From the NCBI GenBank assembly GCA_022562855.1, contig JADFON010000022.1, forward strand, positions 1-12,738: 12,738 nucleotides of DNA, given 5' to 3'. The translations under genes were made by a program, and so were the position numbers. This DNA is from Candidatus Zhuqueibacterota bacterium. GTDB lineage: Bacteria; SM23-31. Below, in pieces: positions 1-7,630 of the stretch (the first letter of the stretch is position 1; every line of letters starts with the position of its first letter). The notes below the pieces were generated by a model. That model was given only the letters and a program-made list of their open reading frames with translations, made no database searches and had not been told where the DNA came from.

Positions 1-275
1 TATTCTATGATCTTTTCGTTTGCATAGATTTTTTCGTCCATCATTTTACACGGCTGGCACCAATCTGCAAACACATCGACAATAATCGGTTTGTTTTCTT
101 CTAATGCTTTATCCATTCCGTCGTTAAAAGCAAGCCAGTTCAAACCGTTTTCCGGCACGTACAGGTCGACGGTTTCGGTGGATTGGACCTGGGCATTATA
201 GGTTAAACCAACAACAGCCAGCGCTACTATGACCAGGGGAATATATATACGATATGATTTAAAAGAGCTCTTCAC
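1..275 (-). CDS. Membrane-anchored thioredoxin-fold protein (partial, C-terminus cut by window edge)
   Basis: Only the first 91 codons lie in the window. From a GTG start the protein has a short basic N-terminus, a hydrophobic segment at about residues 11-25 that looks like a signal anchor, a linker, and a thioredoxin-type active site with ADWCQPCK around residues 70-77 (Cys73 and Cys76). This resembles the thioredoxin_7/DsbD C-terminal class, so the likely role is thiol-disulfide exchange on the outer face of the inner membrane. I chose GTG at 275 because AAAGGTGA lies about 4 nt upstream; the ATG at 290 abuts the stop of trxA and has no ribosome site. The gene follows trxA by 15 nt and is probably co-transcribed with it. 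The exact partner or substrate cannot be told from this fragment. Confidence 0.8.
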   Translation of the reverse strand, partial: MKSSFKSYRIYIPLVIVALAVVGLTYNAQVQSTETVDLYVPENGLNWLAFNDGMDKALEENKPIIVDVFADWCQPCKMMDEKIYANEKIIE

Positions 276-290
276 GGGATCACCTTTCAT

Positions 291-617
291 TTATTCTAAT
301 ATTGATTCTACCTTGCTCATTATCTTCACCTTGGGTACTGCGCCGACAATTTGGTCGGTTACCTTTCCGTTCTTAAAGAAAACGATAGACGGAATACTTC
401 GAATCTGGTACTTCGACGATACCTTGGGGTTTGAATCTACATCAACCTTTCCTACCTTCAATTTCCCATCAAATTCATTTGCGATTTCATCAACCGTGGG
501 AGCTATCATTTTACAGGGAGCGCACCATTCAGCCCAAAAATCGACAAGAACCGGAATCGACGAGTTTAGAACTTCTTCTTCAAAGTTACCGTCAGTAAAC
601 GTAATTTGGTTTGCCAT
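291..617 (-). CDS. trxA: Thioredoxin
   Basis: A 108-residue single-domain thioredoxin, the usual length for the family. The active site is WCAPC at residues 31-35, preceded by VDFWAE, and the cis-proline loop SIPS is at about residues 74-77. The site has Ala where most thioredoxins have Gly (WCGPC); WCAPC is a common bacterial variant. It reduces protein disulfides in the cytoplasm using electrons from thioredoxin reductase, which is not encoded here. The ATG at 617 is preceded by AGGAGA with 4 nt spacing. The stop TAA is directly next to the start region of the membrane-anchored thioredoxin-fold gene, which suggests one transcript for a cytosolic and an extracytoplasmic thiol protein. Confidence 0.95.
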   Translation of the reverse strand: MANQITFTDGNFEEEVLNSSIPVLVDFWAEWCAPCKMIAPTVDEIANEFDGKLKVGKVDVDSNPKVSSKYQIRSIPSIVFFKNGKVTDQIVGAVPKVKIMSKVESILE

Positions 618-745
618 TTAATCTCCTCGCACCTTAAAAAATTAGCAGATCAGCAGGTAACAATCTTAAAACGTATCAAACTAAGCAATGGTTCCCTCTC
701 ATTGCATTACTTGCTTCTTCTGCATTTATTCAATTTCAGCATAAT

Positions 746-1060
746 TTATTTGAGCTTAACAGCCGTTCCGTACGCTAAAATTTCGGATGCCGTACTCATT
801 ATATCGGATGAAGCGAAACGGACATTCACAATTGCATTGGCTCCAAGTTCTTCCGCGTTTTCTGTCATTCTTTCCACAGCCTGTTCCCGCGAATCGGTCA
901 TCATTTTAGTATAGTCTTTGAGTTCTCCGCCAACTATTGATTTCAACCCGGCGCCTATATCCCTGAACACGTTTTTTGCGCGAATCGTGTTTCCTCGAAC
1001 AAGACCAAGTGTTTGATAAATCTCCTTTCCGATTACATCGGGAGTAGTTACAAGAAGCAT
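746..1060 (-). CDS. YbjQ/UPF0145 family protein
   Basis: A 104-residue protein with the layout of the YbjQ/UPF0145 (DUF74) family: an N-terminal strand MLLVTTPDVIGKEI, then TLGLVRGNTIRAKN, a central GGELKDYTKMMTDSREQA helix start, and the family's NAIVNVRF segment near residue 85. Members form small, probably pentameric beta-rich assemblies of uncertain function. I prefer the ATG at 1060, because GGAGGA sits 7 nt upstream; a GTG at 1075 in the same frame would place this ribosome site inside the gene. It lies 128 nt upstream of trxA on the same strand and has no evident functional link to it. Confidence 0.85.
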   Translation of the reverse strand: MLLVTTPDVIGKEIYQTLGLVRGNTIRAKNVFRDIGAGLKSIVGGELKDYTKMMTDSREQAVERMTENAEELGANAIVNVRFASSDIMSTASEILAYGTAVKLK

Positions 1061-1673
1061 ATAAACATCCTCCACATTTTAAAGTAAATAAATTGAATTA
1101 AATAATCAACAATCATTTTCTGAATTTCTCCTTTTATTCCAGCCAACCACGGTGCACAAGGCTTACAGCATTCAGACTAATATATCAAGTGGGTACATTC
1201 CCCTTCTCTTTCAAAGAGAAGGTGGGTAGGGGATGAGTTTTCTGGGTTTTCAATAATTTTAACTTATCGAACATCATGTCTCAGCAAAGAAAAATACGCC
1301 CCTACAAAAATATAAGTATAAATACCATCATGTTCGCCCCTAACATAATAGTCATCCTGTTCTGTAAATGTATTATTGTATTAGTAGTATGCTACAATTA
1401 TTGCATTTTGTTCCATTTTCGAATAATTTTCTGTCACAATCAAAACAAAACCAATTTATAACCTCATTTTTTATGCATACGATCGGTAATCAGTGACTCG
1501 GGTTTGCTGCCTGAAAATGGAATTTGCCCAAATCGAAATGATTATCACAAATCAATATTTGTGATATATTTAACAATATAAAGCAAAAAAAAGTCTTTTG
1601 TTATGATAGCTTGTTATTCAGTCTTAGGAGAATCAAATATTTATACATTTTAAATTGGTTTCAGATTCGCAGG
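1061..1673. other. Gene-poor spacer between hisS and the YbjQ-family gene
   Basis: About 610 nt with no convincing gene. A 61-codon plus-strand frame at 1276-1461 is AT-rich, lacks a ribosome site and resembles no family I know, so it is not called. The stretch contains a hairpin repeat at 1199-1240 (listed separately) and otherwise AT-rich DNA. I see no clear terminator for hisS, which ends at 1674. Confidence 0.6.
1199..1240. repeat. Palindromic intergenic repeat
   Basis: CCTTCTCTTT at 1202-1211 is followed almost at once by its reverse complement AAAGAGAAGG at 1213-1222, then by a G-rich tail GTGGGTAGGGGATGAG. Short C-rich/G-rich hairpins with this tail look like dispersed intergenic repeats of environmental bacterial genomes. 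A second element of comparable style, but different sequence, is at 10886-10939. No gene is associated with it. Confidence 0.5.
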
Positions 1674-3014
1674 TTATCTGTTCAGGGATTCCATTATTTT
1701 TTCTGCCGCATCCTGCAATTTCGATAATTCAACCGTATTCTGCTTACCTTCAGCCATATCCTTGATTGTGCATTTTCCTTCGGCTTTTTCATCGGGTCCA
1801 TACATTATCACAAAGGGGATATTCTTTTTGTTGGCATAATTGAACTGTTTTTTTAGCTTATCCGGTTTGAAATACATCTCCGCACGTATGCCCGAATCGT
1901 GAAGCCGGCGTGTGATCTTCAGGCAGTCGCGACGCATTTCACTGCTGTAAAAACAAATCAGGAAATCGACGTCTGAATCCTGTCCCCCCGGGTTGAAATC
2001 AGGTGAATCCTGCAATATAGCGTGAATACGTTCAAAACCGAACGAAGTACCGACCGCAGGCGTTTGTTCTTTTGAAAAAAGTCCTACAAGATCATCATAC
2101 CGCCCGCCGCCGGCAACGGACCCGATATCCGGGCGGTCGGGTAAAATCACTTCAAAAATCGGACCTGTGTAATAATCGAGTCCCCTCGCCATGGCAAAAT
2201 CGAAGACCGCTTTGTCCTCGTTTACATCCATCTCAGATAGTATATCAAGCAGCGACCGGATTTCATCAAAACCTTCAATCAACGCCGCTGACTTTGGAAT
2301 TTCCGATTCGAGGAGTTCCAGTCCTTTTGTGCCGGACTGCCTTCTTTCCAGGATACCGCAGAGGTTGACTACACTTTTTTTGGCATAACCGTATTGAAGC
2401 AATTCTTGTTCAACTACTGCCAGACCCCCTTTGTCGAGTTTATCTATGGAACGGCACACCTTGTGTTCGGATTCTTCATCAAACCCCAGTCCGGTTATCA
2501 GTCCTCTTAGAATCTTCCTGCTGTTCACGCGGATCTCAAATTTTCCGATTTTCAGTTCATCAAATACATCTGCCATCAGCGCGACGATTTCAGCGTCAGC
2601 CATCATCTCGTACGACCAGACAGTATCTACGTCGCATTGATAAAACTCCCGGTATCTGCCCCGTTTGAGCTGCGGGTTGTCGGCACGCCAGACCGGCTGA
2701 ATCTGGTAGCGTTTGAATGGTTTGGGCAAATGCGGGTTCATAGCGATCACACGTGCAAGTGGAACGGTCAAGTCGTACCGAAGAGCCAGTTCTTTCCCCC
2801 CTTTTCGCGCAAGAGGGTAGAGCATCTTGTCCGCTTCATCCCCGTATTTTCCCGCGAGAATCTCGAGGAATTCGACAGCCGGAGTCTCAAGCGGGGCAAA
2901 TCCATACCGCACAAACACCGACTTCATTATCCCGGTGATTCTTTCACGTATCCGCATATCATGCGGCAGAAAATCTCTAGTACCTTTAAATGTTCGTGGA
3001 GTAATAAAAGGCAT
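1674..3014 (-). CDS. hisS: Histidine--tRNA ligase
   Basis: A 446-residue class II aminoacyl-tRNA synthetase that charges tRNA-His. Visible signatures in order: FKGTRDFLP at residues 9-17, RYDLTVPLAR at 79-88, the motif 2 region with RYQIQPVWRADNP and GRYREFYQCD at about 102-128, the histidine-specific RGLDYYTG at 277-284, AGGGRYDDL at 301-309, and motif 3 GTSFGFERI at 322-330. An anticodon-binding domain fills about 345-446. The motif 2 wording (IQPVWRADNP, QCD) belongs to the subtype that resembles archaeal and eukaryotic enzymes more than the E. coli form. The ATG at 3014 is the only possible start, because an in-frame TAA lies three codons upstream. No Shine-Dalgarno site is visible, unlike the neighbours. 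Confidence 0.97.
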   Translation of the reverse strand: MPFITPRTFKGTRDFLPHDMRIRERITGIMKSVFVRYGFAPLETPAVEFLEILAGKYGDEADKMLYPLARKGGKELALRYDLTVPLARVIAMNPHLPKPFKRYQIQPVWRADNPQLKRGRYREFYQCDVDTVWSYEMMADAEIVALMADVFDELKIGKFEIRVNSRKILRGLITGLGFDEESEHKVCRSIDKLDKGGLAVVEQELLQYGYAKKSVVNLCGILERRQSGTKGLELLESEIPKSAALIEGFDEIRSLLDILSEMDVNEDKAVFDFAMARGLDYYTGPIFEVILPDRPDIGSVAGGGRYDDLVGLFSKEQTPAVGTSFGFERIHAILQDSPDFNPGGQDSDVDFLICFYSSEMRRDCLKITRRLHDSGIRAEMYFKPDKLKKQFNYANKKNIPFVIMYGPDEKAEGKCTIKDMAEGKQNTVELSKLQDAAEKIMESLNR

Positions 3015-3109
3015 GATAAATTAAGGAGTTGTGATTTTGAGGCTTAGATTGGAATTAAAATGACCGGCTTAAATAAATTGTTTTATTATTACGTTATCCA
3101 ATTTTCTAC

Positions 3110-3136
3110 AATTATCTGTAACTACTGTAGATTATT
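3110..3136. promoter_or_regulatory. Imperfect inverted repeat upstream of hisS
   Basis: AATTATCTGTA (3110-3120) and TGTAGATTATT (3126-3136) can form an 11-position stem with one mismatch and two wobble pairs around a 5-nt loop. It lies about 100 nt upstream of the hisS start, in the right place for an operator or an RNA hairpin. No T-box features were found, so its role is unknown. Confidence 0.25.
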
Positions 3137-3216
3137 CGTCAATTTAACAAAAAATAACGAATGATAAAACAACTATTGTGTTACACGAATAGGAAAAACT
3201 TGTTCATTCAGGCAGG

Positions 3217-3252
3217 AAACAAAAAAAAGGACATGCGTCCTTTTTTTTGTTT
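3217..3252 (-). terminator. Symmetric intrinsic terminator after flgM
   Basis: A perfect 16-bp inverted repeat, AAACAAAAAAAAGGAC and GTCCTTTTTTTTGTTT, with a 4-nt loop ATGC at 3233-3236. The GC core GGAC/GTCC is flanked by eight As and eight Ts, so it can terminate in either direction. It lies 21 nt past the flgM stop on the minus strand and separates flgM from hisS. Confidence 0.85.
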
Positions 3253-3273
3253 AAATTTTTTTAAACTATCCTC

Positions 3274-3576
3274 TTATATACCGAATTCCTTGAGAAGCTT
3301 ATCGGCTATAGAAGAGGAGATATTGCTCTGGTTGTAGAAACCGTCCAATATACGCTGCCGTACCTCGGCAATTTTATCTTCGCGTACATCTGGGGTTTCC
3401 TTAATTGTTTTGGATGCAGCCGCTTGTAGACCTTGTGTATCCTGGAGTTTTCTTGCCTGAGAAGATATTTCTACCTTATCGCCATTCAGTTTAACAGGGG
3501 GGGAATCCGGTTTGTTGCGTCCCTTCCTTTGGACCTGCTGTGCCTGTACAGACTGACCAACCTGGTTTACTTTCAT
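3274..3576 (-). CDS. flgM: Anti-sigma-28 factor FlgM
   Basis: A 100-residue FlgM-type protein. FlgM binds the flagellar sigma factor FliA (sigma28) and holds it inactive until the hook-basal body is complete and FlgM is exported. The N-terminal half is polar and low in complexity, as expected for a disordered export segment. VEISSQARKLQ at 35-45 is the typical family entry motif, and the C-terminal half (REDKIAEVRQRILDGFY at 65-81, then IADKLLKEFG at 90-99) is the sigma-binding helical region. GGAGGAGG lies about 8 nt before the ATG. No other flagellar gene is in the window. It has its own promoter and terminator, so it is a single-gene unit. Confidence 0.88.
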   Translation of the reverse strand: MKVNQVGQSVQAQQVQRKGRNKPDSPPVKLNGDKVEISSQARKLQDTQGLQAAASKTIKETPDVREDKIAEVRQRILDGFYNQSNISSSIADKLLKEFGI

Positions 3577-3649
3577 TTGAGTAACCTCCTCCAGTAATTA
3601 TATCGGCAAGTCCAATAAAAATCTTAATTATTTCCTAATAATATTTTTG

Positions 3650-3678
3650 ATTATACGAGTTTTTTTTCTACATGTCAA
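3650..3678 (-). promoter_or_regulatory. Perfect consensus sigma70 promoter of flgM
   Basis: On the minus strand TTGACA (3678-3673) and TATAAT (3655-3650) are separated by exactly 17 nt. Both hexamers match the consensus fully. Transcription should start near 3643, giving a 5' leader of about 66 nt before the flgM ATG. No sigma28-type sequence is needed to explain expression. Confidence 0.85.
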
Positions 3679-3747
3679 GGCATTTAAATGTTTTGTCTTG
3701 ATTTATGTTAATAATGTCCAACTTTTTCCGCAATGATCGGCTTAAAT

Positions 3748-4518
3748 TTAGCGGCTGTTGTTTAGCCGGAGCTGTTCAATGCATTCATCGATGGTCAGAT
3801 CAAACTCGTTTTGAAACAATTTTTGAGCATGATAAATATCCTGAAACCCGACTTCAAGGCATATTTCCTCAGGTTTCAGTTTGGTAAATTGAATGAGTTG
3901 CAGCATTTTTTCGATTTTTATACTTCTAATATACTTATTTGGAAGTTTCCCGGTTTTATGTTCAATTGCCCTTCGCATGCTTTCATAATTCACATCAAAT
4001 GCATCCGCTATAGTATGCAGATTGTCCACTTCGGAATAATTTGTTTCGAAAAACTCGATAATTTTGTCAATTTTCCTTCTGAATGCGGTGGATTTATAAG
4101 CAGATTTGAATGCCTTTTCATCAACTTCAGATCTCTCTAAGGAGGATTGTATCCCTGTGGATGCAGATTCATGCAAGGCATTGTGAACTGCTATAAGTAA
4201 ATGTTCATTTGTGACAGGCAGTACTATAGCTGTCAGGTACAGGCTTTGATTTGCAGAATCCCTGATGTTCGAGTTTGTAATATCATCCAGAACAACAACA
4301 GGAATTTTTAAATTCTCTGCAAGTTCGAGTATGGAAAAATCGGGTATCTTTTTCCACTGGTTTATTATAAGAATTAACCGGACTCTTTTTACAATAAATT
4401 CGTCCTGGTCGGGGAGGGTTTCTCTTGCCAGTACATGATATGCAGATGAAAGAAGCGCCGCGTAGGTTGTTAAAAATCCCCGGTACGTCGATACAAGCAG
4501 GATTGTGGAATTTTTCAT
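3748..4518 (-). CDS. AraC-family regulator with degenerate receiver domain
   Basis: A 256-residue two-domain protein. Residues 1-118 have the strand-helix rhythm of a response-regulator receiver (ILLVS, RLILII, IPVVVLDD, LTAIVLPVTNEHLLIAVHNAL) but lack the acidic pair after strand 1, the phospho-acceptor Asp after strand 3, and the Lys of the usual KP motif, so it is a pseudo-receiver. Residues 147-250 form an AraC-type DNA-binding domain with two helix-turn-helix motifs (LHTIADAFDVNYESMRRAI and PEEICLEVGFQDIYHAQKLF). It starts 9 nt after the stop of the GltS-type transporter and has no strong ribosome site, so translation is probably coupled. It likely regulates the two transporter genes beside it. 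The signal it senses is not evident; control by phosphorylation is unlikely. Confidence 0.85.
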   Translation of the reverse strand: MKNSTILLVSTYRGFLTTYAALLSSAYHVLARETLPDQDEFIVKRVRLILIINQWKKIPDFSILELAENLKIPVVVLDDITNSNIRDSANQSLYLTAIVLPVTNEHLLIAVHNALHESASTGIQSSLERSEVDEKAFKSAYKSTAFRRKIDKIIEFFETNYSEVDNLHTIADAFDVNYESMRRAIEHKTGKLPNKYIRSIKIEKMLQLIQFTKLKPEEICLEVGFQDIYHAQKLFQNEFDLTIDECIEQLRLNNSR

Positions 4519-4527
4519 CGGTATATT

Positions 4528-5928
4528 CTATCCTGCATTAAGATGCTGCAATCGTTTTTTATAAAAGAAGATCCTGAAAAAAATGACCCACAATAAAACC
4601 ATAGAGGTGGCAAATAGTAAAATACTTAATGGTCCGTAAGAAACTATAAGGGGAAGCGCAGCGCCGGTAAACAGCCCGCCGCCCAGGAACGGTTCATGAA
4701 TAAGTTGTTTATATCCGAATGCCTCTAATGCCACGGTTTCGGATTTCGGGTCTACGACTCTCAGCAATACCAGTCCTGTTGCCGTAACACCCATCGATTG
4801 CCCAAAGTCGGCGATACTTCTTTCAAACACAGCATCCCAGAACAGTCTCGGAGCAAGGTAAATTACACATAACACATTCCAGCCGACACCGGCAACCATC
4901 AACGCCGAAAAAGGAATGATATTGTCCCAGATTACCGAAAGCGAAATCGTCGCCAGGGCGGAAACAATCAGAAAATCGAGAGCGAAGCCCTGCAATCTCT
5001 GCATCATTCCGTGATCCAATATATCCCGTTTGTCATATTTGTCAAACAGGACCTGGATCAAAACACCGCCAAGCATTGCAAGCGGGAATAAGGGAAAACT
5101 TGCCATGATCTTGGGCAGCCCCATAGGGATCATGACGGCATTTTCGAAGGCGATCAAACCCTGAAGCATAATAAAGCCAATGAATATTGCAAGACCGACG
5201 ATTGCAAGATGAAAAGTAAGCGGCTCGATAGAATCGACGGAAGTAGTGAGAATACCCGCCGATTCACGTTTCTCTTTATCGGGAATTCCTTCCAATATGT
5301 CCGGCGGTATCGTTTTCGGATCTTGCAAGACCTGGGTTTTTCCTCTTCGTGTTGCAATATTTATCAAGACCATACCGATAAGAACACCGAAAAAGACGCC
5401 TATCGTGGCAGCGCCAAGTGCAAGGTCCTTGCCCTCCGACCAGCCAAGTTCATCAAACGTATCAGCCAATCCTCCGGCTGTCCCGTGACCGCCTTCGAAG
5501 CCTATCTCGATTAGTGCGCCCATCATCGGATTTACATTGAACAAGGGAACCAACAATGCAAGAACAAGACCAAGACCTATGACATATTGTCCCCAACCGA
5601 CTATTTGACCGTATACAACCTGCACGCCTCCACGGTCCCAGATAGTACCCAGATTGGGGATTCTTTTCCCAAGGAACAGGGTGGCAAAGACAATATTAAT
5701 GAGAAATCCGGGAGACTTGGACCAGACGTTTTTCATGGAACCTATTATTTCCGAACTGCCGCTGTTCGACATATACTGCATAAAAATCAAACCAAGAAGA
5801 CCGGCAATCACTGACGAAGGAAGAAATATTCTCTGGAAAAAGCCTATTTTTACCCGCAGGTATTTTCCGGTTAATAGCAATATGCTGAGTCCCGATAAAG
5901 AATATACTATCGTTGTTGTGAGTTCCAT
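4528..5928 (-). CDS. GltS-type sodium:glutamate symporter family protein
   Basis: A 466-residue integral membrane protein with about ten or more hydrophobic segments. The two inverted halves of the ESS/GltS family each carry a signature: GFEGGHGTAGG at 143-153 and FGQSMGVTATGLVLLRVVDP at 375-394. The family imports glutamate with sodium; E. coli GltS has 401 residues, and this protein is longer, with a polar loop at about 195-232 between the halves. AAGGAGA lies 4 nt before the ATG. It sits 102 nt downstream of the DAACS transporter gene and directly before the AraC-type regulator gene, consistent with one operon. Substrate is inferred from the family only. Confidence 0.87.
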   Translation of the reverse strand: MELTTTIVYSLSGLSILLLTGKYLRVKIGFFQRIFLPSSVIAGLLGLIFMQYMSNSGSSEIIGSMKNVWSKSPGFLINIVFATLFLGKRIPNLGTIWDRGGVQVVYGQIVGWGQYVIGLGLVLALLVPLFNVNPMMGALIEIGFEGGHGTAGGLADTFDELGWSEGKDLALGAATIGVFFGVLIGMVLINIATRRGKTQVLQDPKTIPPDILEGIPDKEKRESAGILTTSVDSIEPLTFHLAIVGLAIFIGFIMLQGLIAFENAVMIPMGLPKIMASFPLFPLAMLGGVLIQVLFDKYDKRDILDHGMMQRLQGFALDFLIVSALATISLSVIWDNIIPFSALMVAGVGWNVLCVIYLAPRLFWDAVFERSIADFGQSMGVTATGLVLLRVVDPKSETVALEAFGYKQLIHEPFLGGGLFTGAALPLIVSYGPLSILLFATSMVLLWVIFFRIFFYKKRLQHLNAG

Positions 5929-6030
5929 CCTGTCTCCTTATAGTGGATAGATTTCGATATTACGTTGCAGCTAAATAAGTAGAAAAGTATGAAATGATTT
6001 CTCGAAAAATAATTCTGCCGTCGGCAATTC

Positions 6031-7311
6031 TCAAGCTTCCTGCACTGCTTGCGGCTTGGTTTCGGGTACGGAATCCATCAAACCCTCGGAAGTAGCGACA
6101 AAGACTGCGCAGGCGGCGTCACCGGTAATGTTCAATGGAGTACGAAACATGTCCACGATCCGGTCGACTCCAAGCACAAGGGCGATACCTTCGATAGGAA
6201 TACCGACCGTTGAAAGTACCATAGCCAGTAATATCACTGCGGCGCCGGGAACACCCGCCGTACCGATCGCTCCAAGTGTCGCAGTCCCGACCACCACCAA
6301 TTGGTCGACTATCGAAAGTCCTCCCGGCAGGTACACTTCCGCAAGAAATAATGCGGCTACACCCTGGTAGAGGGAGGTACCGTTCATGTTAATTGTTGCG
6401 CCAAGCGGAAGTACAAAACTGCAAATCTGGTTTGGAACTTTCAGGTTTTTTTCGCAGCAGTCCATAGTGATGGGCAGTGTTGCGCCTGACGACGTAGTTG
6501 AAAATGCTATCAACTGGGCAGGGAAGATTCCCTTGAAAAAGGTAGATATTTTTGTATTTGTCAGTAACTTCAGTGCAAGAGGAAGGACAGTGAACATGTG
6601 AAAAAGACATCCGAAAACCACGATTGCGGTAAACATAGCTAACGCCATTAATATATCCCAGCCAAATCTCCCGACGATTACGGTTATCAAGGCAAATACA
6701 CCAATGGGAGCAACTTTCATAATGATAAGCACCATTTTGATCATTACGTCATTTATTCCTTCAAAGAACGCAAGGATAACTGTCGCCTTTTCTTTGGGGA
6801 TAAGGGTCAACGTTATACCGAAAAATATCGCGAAAAATATGATCTGAAGCATGGTAGCCTGAGCCATAGAGTTAAACGGATTTCTTGGAATAATATTGAC
6901 AAGGATATCCGAAATCGAGGGCTTCTCTGCAAATGCAGTGATCCGGGCATCGGTATCGGTTTCATATTGAGCCGTTATCTGGTTGCGCGTTTCCTGGGGA
7001 AGGTCGCTGCCCGGCTTGATAAGATTCGTCAAAGTCAATCCAATAGCACATGAAATTATTGTTGTAACTAAGAAAAAAATGAGCGTCTTTCCGCCGATTC
7101 GTCCGAGTTTTTTCGGATCACCGAGACTTGCGGTGCCTATGAGTAACGAGGAAAAAACAAGCGGTACGACAATCATAGTGATCAATCGTATGAATGCCGT
7201 CCCAAACGGTTCAACCCAGGCAATTCTCTCTTTAAAAATAAAACCCAGGGCAATACCCAATACTAAACCGATAATTATCTGGGTCGGAAGGGCGAGTTTA
7301 AACCGTTTCAT
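6031..7311 (-). CDS. DAACS-family dicarboxylate/amino acid:cation symporter
   Basis: A 426-residue transporter of the GltP/GltT/DctA type. Family landmarks: hairpin 1 STTSSGATLP at 271-280, transmembrane 7 motif NMNGT at 308-312, hairpin 2 GTAGVPGAA at 350-358, and DRIVDMFRTPLNITGD at 383-398. In the archaeal homologue GltPh the Asp and Arg equivalent to Asp387 and Arg390 bind the amino and side-chain carboxyl groups of aspartate. Both are kept here, whereas DctA lacks that Asp, so an acidic amino acid is the likelier substrate (inference). The usual Asp of NMDGT is Asn (AAC at 6384-6386). AGAGG lies 5 nt before the ATG at 7311. A weak hairpin (TGCC/GGCA, 6016-6026) follows the stop. It leads the transporter-transporter-regulator set. 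Confidence 0.93.
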   Translation of the reverse strand: MKRFKLALPTQIIIGLVLGIALGFIFKERIAWVEPFGTAFIRLITMIVVPLVFSSLLIGTASLGDPKKLGRIGGKTLIFFLVTTIISCAIGLTLTNLIKPGSDLPQETRNQITAQYETDTDARITAFAEKPSISDILVNIIPRNPFNSMAQATMLQIIFFAIFFGITLTLIPKEKATVILAFFEGINDVMIKMVLIIMKVAPIGVFALITVIVGRFGWDILMALAMFTAIVVFGCLFHMFTVLPLALKLLTNTKISTFFKGIFPAQLIAFSTTSSGATLPITMDCCEKNLKVPNQICSFVLPLGATINMNGTSLYQGVAALFLAEVYLPGGLSIVDQLVVVGTATLGAIGTAGVPGAAVILLAMVLSTVGIPIEGIALVLGVDRIVDMFRTPLNITGDAACAVFVATSEGLMDSVPETKPQAVQEA

Positions 7312-7491
7312 TCATACCTCTTGTTTTAGGTTTTAAGAAAAAGTTTTTGAAATAGAAATGCGAAAATAATAATAATTGCGGGAAAGGTCATAAGAAGCTG
7401 ATTTTATTCAATTAAATGGCTAAAATAGCAAATTAAGAAATATAATCAAAGAAATTTTTCCTTTTTTATTCAAACATAAATGCCAAAGGTT

Positions 7492-7520
7492 TTGATAAAG
7501 ACCTTGCGCCAATCTATACT
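7492..7520 (+). promoter_or_regulatory. Sigma70-type promoter of the cysteine locus
   Basis: TTGATA (7492-7497) and TATACT (7515-7520) are separated by exactly 17 nt, and each hexamer matches consensus at five of six positions. The predicted start near 7527 gives a leader RNA of about 260 nt that ends at the terminator before the cysteine synthase gene. An overlapping alternative is TTGCGC (7504-7509), 17 nt, TATATT (7527-7532). Confidence 0.65.
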
Positions 7521-7530
7521 ATTTAGTATA
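7515..7530. promoter_or_regulatory. 16-base palindrome over the -10 box
   Basis: TATACTATTTAGTATA: 6-base arms TATACT and AGTATA around ATTT. It covers the proposed -10 hexamer and the bases just after it, a position where a bound repressor would block transcription. No matching regulator is identified, and an AT-rich palindrome could arise by chance. Confidence 0.35.
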
Positions 7531-7630
7531 TTATGGCGTTTGTCTTCACAAAGTGATTTTCCGGTAATGTGAAAATATGAAACTTTTTATATAAAATGTT
7601 TGTATTAGTTTTAAATTAATCATTCGAGTT

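Larger units (their letters stand above)
7312..7630. other. Divergent regulatory region between the transporter and cysteine loci
   Basis: An AT-rich 319-nt intergenic region between genes transcribed away from each other. It holds the promoter and palindrome of the cysteine locus (7492-7530) and, from about 7527 to 7630, the untranslated leader before the cysteine-rich peptide. It must also hold the promoter of the minus-strand DAACS gene, which I could not place with confidence. Confidence 0.6.

Noticed and set aside
1276-1461. 61-codon plus-strand open frame between the YbjQ gene and hisS
   Set aside because: It has no ribosome site, is made of AT-rich hydrophobic codons with many Ile, Asn and Lys, and matches no family; it looks like chance in AT-rich spacer.
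2637-3047. Long open frames opposite hisS, including a 136-codon one
   Set aside because: They lie antisense to an intact, fully recognisable histidyl-tRNA synthetase and encode no recognisable protein.
3021-3216. Possible T-box or other riboswitch in the hisS leader
   Set aside because: No T-box sequence, specifier loop or terminator is visible between the flgM terminator and the hisS start; only a weak inverted repeat is present.
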